From: Haliclystus octoradiatus
Lineage: Eukaryota; Cnidaria; Staurozoa; Stauromedusae; Haliclystidae
NCBI GenBank assembly: GCA_916610825.1
Contig: OU744451.1
Location: forward strand, 21,477,482 to 21,541,481
Length of the DNA: 64,000 nucleotides
Direction: 5' to 3'
Part shown: positions 56,101-62,100 of the stretch, piece by piece
How the letters are laid out: each line of letters opens with the position of its first letter
Position numbering within the stretch: position 1 is the stretch's first letter
Notes under the pieces: generated by a model
Database searches by the model: none
Told to the model about the DNA's origin: nothing
The model's input: only the letters and a program-made list of their open reading frames with translations
Program-made: the position numbers and the translations under genes

Positions 56101-59100
56101 GTTTTCTCTTACATTATTCTAAAACAAATTCTACATTGCAACGTTGATAAGGCGTAGAAACAGTTTGATTTTGTTCAGATTAATAGCCTCTGATTCAAGT
56201 ACAAAACTTGCATCAATCAATCTAACATATTCTATGATGGATTGCAGATACAACCAGCTAATATTTGGGAATAGAGTTGAAGTAATTGTGGACACAGTTC
56301 AATAGTTCATCGAAATACTTCTCGAAAGGCGCATGCATAAATTCAGTAACATCTCGCAGAAGCAAAATTTATAACATAACGCTGTAACAAAATATTTCAA
56401 CGAATAACGATACTAGCATTTAAATTTGAGATAAATGACAGCGATAAAAGAGACATAATTGGCAATAATCCGTTATCTTCATAATAACATCGTCAGGCAA
56501 GAGAGTGATAAAGGAAATTTACAAAATATATATAGTGAATCTAAATACAGCGTAAAATTATAACAAAAGAGTGCTAATAATTAAACAAAGCGCCGGGATT
56601 TCACAGAGTCTGATTGTGTGTTGAGTCTAGGCTTGATCTGCCGAATTGCAAGCATTTCATGAATAAGGCAATCAAAGCGATTTTTGCATTTTTCAATTAC
56701 TTTGAAATTTTTATGGCAATCGCGGACAATGATACCATGAGAATGTCGAAGATGCGATCCATTAGCTGATCCGCTATGTCCGTCAATGCGTTGATGTAAG
56801 TGTTGGCAAGTGAAGCCAACATAGCTTGCATCACACAAGTCACATTGAAAACAATAGACAACGCATTGATGGGACAAGAGCGGTGGCTTAGGCTCACGTA
56901 ATCGCAATTCATCGACAAGTTTTTTAGTTTTAAAAATCGGTCTTACAGCTTGGCCGATATTACCACTTAAATTTGATAACTGTTTTTTTTAATGTATTTG
57001 CTGAAATTTGGTCCTTAAAGGGTAAAGTTATGTTAATATCATTTTTATTCCTGCTTGCGACTGGCAGATCAAGTGTACCTTCAACACGCTGCTTTTTAAT
57101 TTTGTTAATATAAAATTCAATCAATTGACTCTGATATTTTAAAGCTAAAAATCTACTACGTATTATAGTACATTCTTCATCAAAGTTTTTATCGGTTGAT
57201 GAGAGCCGATTAGCACGATGAAGCATGGTAATCAATAATGCCTTTTTATAGCTAGAATCTACATGACTCTGATAATGTAATAGTAGACCGTTATCAGTAG
57301 CTTTGTGATGAGCAATAGTTTCATTTATATTATTAGTAAACTCCATTGAGACGCCGAGAAAAGACAACTTATTCTGTTCCGCTATTTCCATTGTAAATTT
57401 CAATGCAGGATGTTCATTGTTTAACTTTTGAAGTAGATTGTTTGCCTCGTATAGGCTTGGCATAATTGTCAAAGTATCATCAACATAACGATAATAATGA
57501 TCAGGGAGATTGTTTTTTTCTCTTAATCTGTCTTCTATATGACACATAAAAACGTTCGCCATTAAGGGACCCAAAGGCGAACCCATTGCTATGCCATCTA
57601 TCTGTTCGTACAGCTCTCCTTGAAAAGTAAATAGTTGATCCTTTGTGGCAATTTGCAGTAATTGTTTAAGATCATATTTTGTTAAATTTAAATCGTTTGT
57701 GTCGTTAAACCAATTATTTAGGAATGCCTTTTCTACTAAAATGTCTATTGTTTCGTCTACTGGTACATTAGTAAATAGGGACTCTACATCATAGGATACC
57801 ATACTATCACCCGCTACTGGCGTAACAGTACGAGTAAAGTTCGTGAATTGAAATATATATCATCTACCGTGTATTCATTAATAGATATAGGATTTAGTTT
57901 CTCTTCTAACCGTTTGGCCAATTTAAAGCTATAGGAGTTAGTGCTAGACAGAATTGGTCTCATTGCTAAAATTGGTTTATGAGTTTTAGAGGTATCCGGT
58001 CATAACGTCCAGTCGAGACATCGTCCATATTCTTCGTTTACAATAACGTCCAGTCACAAAAAATATTTTTTCTTCATTTCTAGCTGGATTAATTAATGAA
58101 TTAAAATATATATTATTAAATTGATCACTGGAGGTGATTGCATCAAATCAGATATTAATCATAAGAATTATAACTTGACCAAAAAATACGCGCTGGAAGT
58201 CGATTGCGTGGAAATTCAAAAACAAGTCAATGAAACTACAACGCTAAATAGACCAAGGTATTACAAATTAACTTGAACAAAAGTTTAATGGAAGAAATTC
58301 ACAAGACCTAGCAATAAAAAGAAGGTGTACACATCATTTACTTATTGTAAGTTTGTCAAACTTTAATTGGCCTTTATTGGAATGAACGCGTAAAATTTTG
58401 AAAATTGACGAAAACAAAACATTATTGCCCTTCAGAGTTATTCATGTTTTAAAATTAATTTTTATATCAATATAAACTGCAGTTTTTGATTTATTAAATA
58501 ACGAAGTGAATGATCTTTAACTGTTATTAAATCTTTAACTGCTTTTGAAACTGGACGTTATGACATTCGGCAGGACGTTCTCGGAAATGGACGACATCAC
58601 CACTGGACGATACGACTGGTAACCGTTTTAGGAAGACCATAAATGTGGGCAAGTCTTGATCCTTTTGGTGACAGATTGTCCGCTAATGGTTTAGGTAGAA
58701 TTCGTTTTAAAGCTTGCTGGACTTTTCGTTCTCTTTCTAATAAATTGTGGTCAATTTTCCGAGGCCTTCCTCTTGATTTTTTGCTATTTTTGCAATACGG
58801 CTGGAGGTTATCAGTTTTGTCGATAGACGCCTTTCTTAAAAAGTAGCTCGTATTCACTATAATCCATTACGACAACACCATTTCCTTTATCAGGCTTTGT
58901 GATTACTATATCTTTAATATATTACTATAATACGTAGTATATTAATTGATTGAATTTTATATTAACAAAATTAAAAAGCAGCGTGTTGAAGGTACACTTG
59001 ACCTGCCAGTCACAAGCAGGAATAAAAATGATATTAACATAACTTTACCCTTTAAGGACCAAATTTCAGCAAATACATTAAATAAACAGTTATCAAATTT

Positions 59101-62100
59101 AAGTGGTAATATCGGCCAAGTTGTAAGACCGATTTTTAATACTAAAAACTTGTCGATGATTTGCGATTACGTGAGCCTAAGCCACCAGTCTTGTCCCATC
59201 AATGCGTTGTCTATTGTTTTCAATGTGACTTGTGTGATGCAAGTTATGTTGGCTTCACTTGCCAACACTTACATCAACGAATTGACGGACATAGCGGATC
59301 AGCTATTGGATCGCATCTTCGACATTCTCATGGTATCACTGTCCGCGATTGCCATAAAAATTTCAGAGTAATAAAAAAATGCAAAAATCGCTTTGATTGC
59401 CTTATTCATGAAATGCTTGCGATTCGGCAGATCAAGCCTAGACTCAACACACAATTAGACTCTTTGAAATCCCGGCTCTTTGTTCAATTATTAGCACTCT
59501 TTTGTTAGAATTTTACGCTGTATTTAGATTCACTATATATATTTTATAAATTTCCTTTATCACTCTCTTGCCTGACGATGTTATTATGAAGATAACGAAA
59601 TATTACCAATTATGTCTCTTTTGTCGCTGTCATTTATCTCAAATTTAATAAGTAAAAGTTTATTAATCAGCATTTAAATTATGTTTATAATTAAAATAGG
59701 TTATAACTATATAGTCCAAATTTGAAAATTCTATTGATCAGTATACTACGTTATAGAGAATGGCTAAATGGTCAAGCAATATCGGCAGCCTTGGCAAGAA
59801 TTTCTTTGAAATCCGATCTCGTAGCTTTCTTATTTAGGTCATATTATTTTTGTGCGTTGATATTTGAGCCATAAAATTTGATACGCAACTTTTTAATGTT
59901 GTAACATTTCTCATAAAACACAAGCAAAACAATGTGAATTGAATATAAAGATGATGACAATCAGGTTTTCAAATACGACATAATATGACGTTGAAATATC
60001 ATTCCATGCGAAAACACAAAATGTATGAATTATTAGGGCTCTGATCGTGGAATGATTAATAAATTCATCTCTGGTGAGCTCCACAATAAATTTTGACTAA
60101 AACAAGGAACGGGAAAATGTTAATGTTATTTTTATGAACATTTTTATGAACATGTGAATTTGAAGTTGCCCAGAGAAAACTGCCGTTTTAGTTCTGTGGT
60201 TCTAAAACGAATTGCTGTAAAAACTCAAAACCGATTTGGTGGTTTCACAACTGGTGTTTGAAAATGAGGTTTTGAAAAAATCCATTCATACGAAAATTCA
60301 GATATTTAACGATAAAGGCACAAAGCCTTGAGTGGATGATAGAAGAAAAACTATTAGATGGATTACAAACTGCAAATTGAAATTATTAATCCACCATCTA
60401 TTTTTATGATATTACTATCTTACATTTTATTTTTACTAGTGGAATTCGAGATTGTATACAATTATACAATATGTAGAGTTCGCTTTCGTTGAATAAACGG
60501 GATAATTTCTGTTAGCCATCAAGAGCATTTCTCGTGTTGCCTTTGGAGAAGAACCCATTTTGGAATTCATTAGGGAAAATCACGTGATAAAATCGTGTAG
60601 CTTCAGAAATTTCTATTCGATGCCATCTTGTTTCACTTTCTAATTCAATTTAAGTAAACAATCCGGAATTGAGATATAAAGAAATCGAGAATAAATAATA
60701 CAGTACTGTAGAAAATATAATAGATAGTCTCAGGGAATGACAAGGAGCACACAACATAGACAAGTTCAGTCCTATATAAATTGTGATAATGTATTTCTCG
60801 ATGTATTTCTCATTTAATGTGTTGCTACTTCAACGCTCTGTCTAACTCTCAGAGAACGTAAAGAAGGTATTTAATGCTTCCATGGGGGGTAACTCCACTA
60901 GGACGGCTATACAGGGACGTGCCACTTTTTTGGGTCCATATTCCAGCTGAGAAAAAACTTTTTGATATGAGATTTCAAATTTTGGAGCTTTTGGGAATCC
61001 TATTTTCGACTTTTTCAAGATATTTTGAAAAAATTTGCATCATTTTTGTGTATTTACCAAATATCAATCGACCTTCTAGAGCTTTTTGGGTAGCATCAGC
61101 AACTTTTTGGGTACTTTACCTTTTTCCAAAGTTGCACATCCCCGTCCCTAAAGAGCTGGAGTTACCCTCCCCCGGGAATGCTGCGCAATTGCAAATAGCA
61201 AATCATGTTATAGTTCTTGTTAACGCTATTGTTATATGTAAGCATTAGGCTTATTTCATAATAAATAAATATATAGCGTAGAGGGAGTTGGGCACAACAC
61301 TATCGTGATAATATAGCGGCACTGTAAGTTTTTCCTCTTAGTCGATCCGTATGATGTAATAAGCCAAGTTTATAGGTCCTATAAAGCAAGCTATTCATTG
61401 TTTCATCTTTGAAGATCTTATCAGACGTTTTTTGACACTTTCTGTTCGTAATTCATTGGAGCGAATAGGATGATCAGAACTTGCAGATTTCGACGCTAAA
61501 TAAAAATTATTAAAATATTTTCTAATTTTCTGATGATCTATAAAGAAAATTAAGGATACATTCGTGAAACGCGAAACTTTTTCCTGTGACTATCCTAATT
61601 GAACAAAAGATTCCAATAAACCAGTAGCATGTATTTATTCATGGAGTGCATCAGAAACATATGATAATGTTTGATTAAGAAGTAGGGTAGCACACCAGAC
61701 CTATACAATATCTTGAATTGATATATAATAATTAGAATGTATGGATATACGTTGGGACATCAATTTGCATATTTGTTTGATTAATTTTAAGTAATTCTAT
61801 ACTCACTATAGTCATACTTTCGAATAAAGCAAAATCTTATTATACCTAAGCTGTTAAAAGTAAAAAAATCGTTATTTATTGCCATAATAGTATACTATGT
61901 ACTTACCAGTTATCAGTAATCTCTTTCCCAGTGATACTTAAACTAAAAGTTGAGCATAAGCTATAAGAATTCTCTCCTGGTCTATTGCCTGCAAGAGAAC
62001 CCCTTAAGGCTGCTTTGTCGGCTGTTTGCTGTGCCCATCTCATAAGTTTCCCATCAAGATTTAATCGTGAGGCATTATGAATCGCTCTGAATCTATTATG

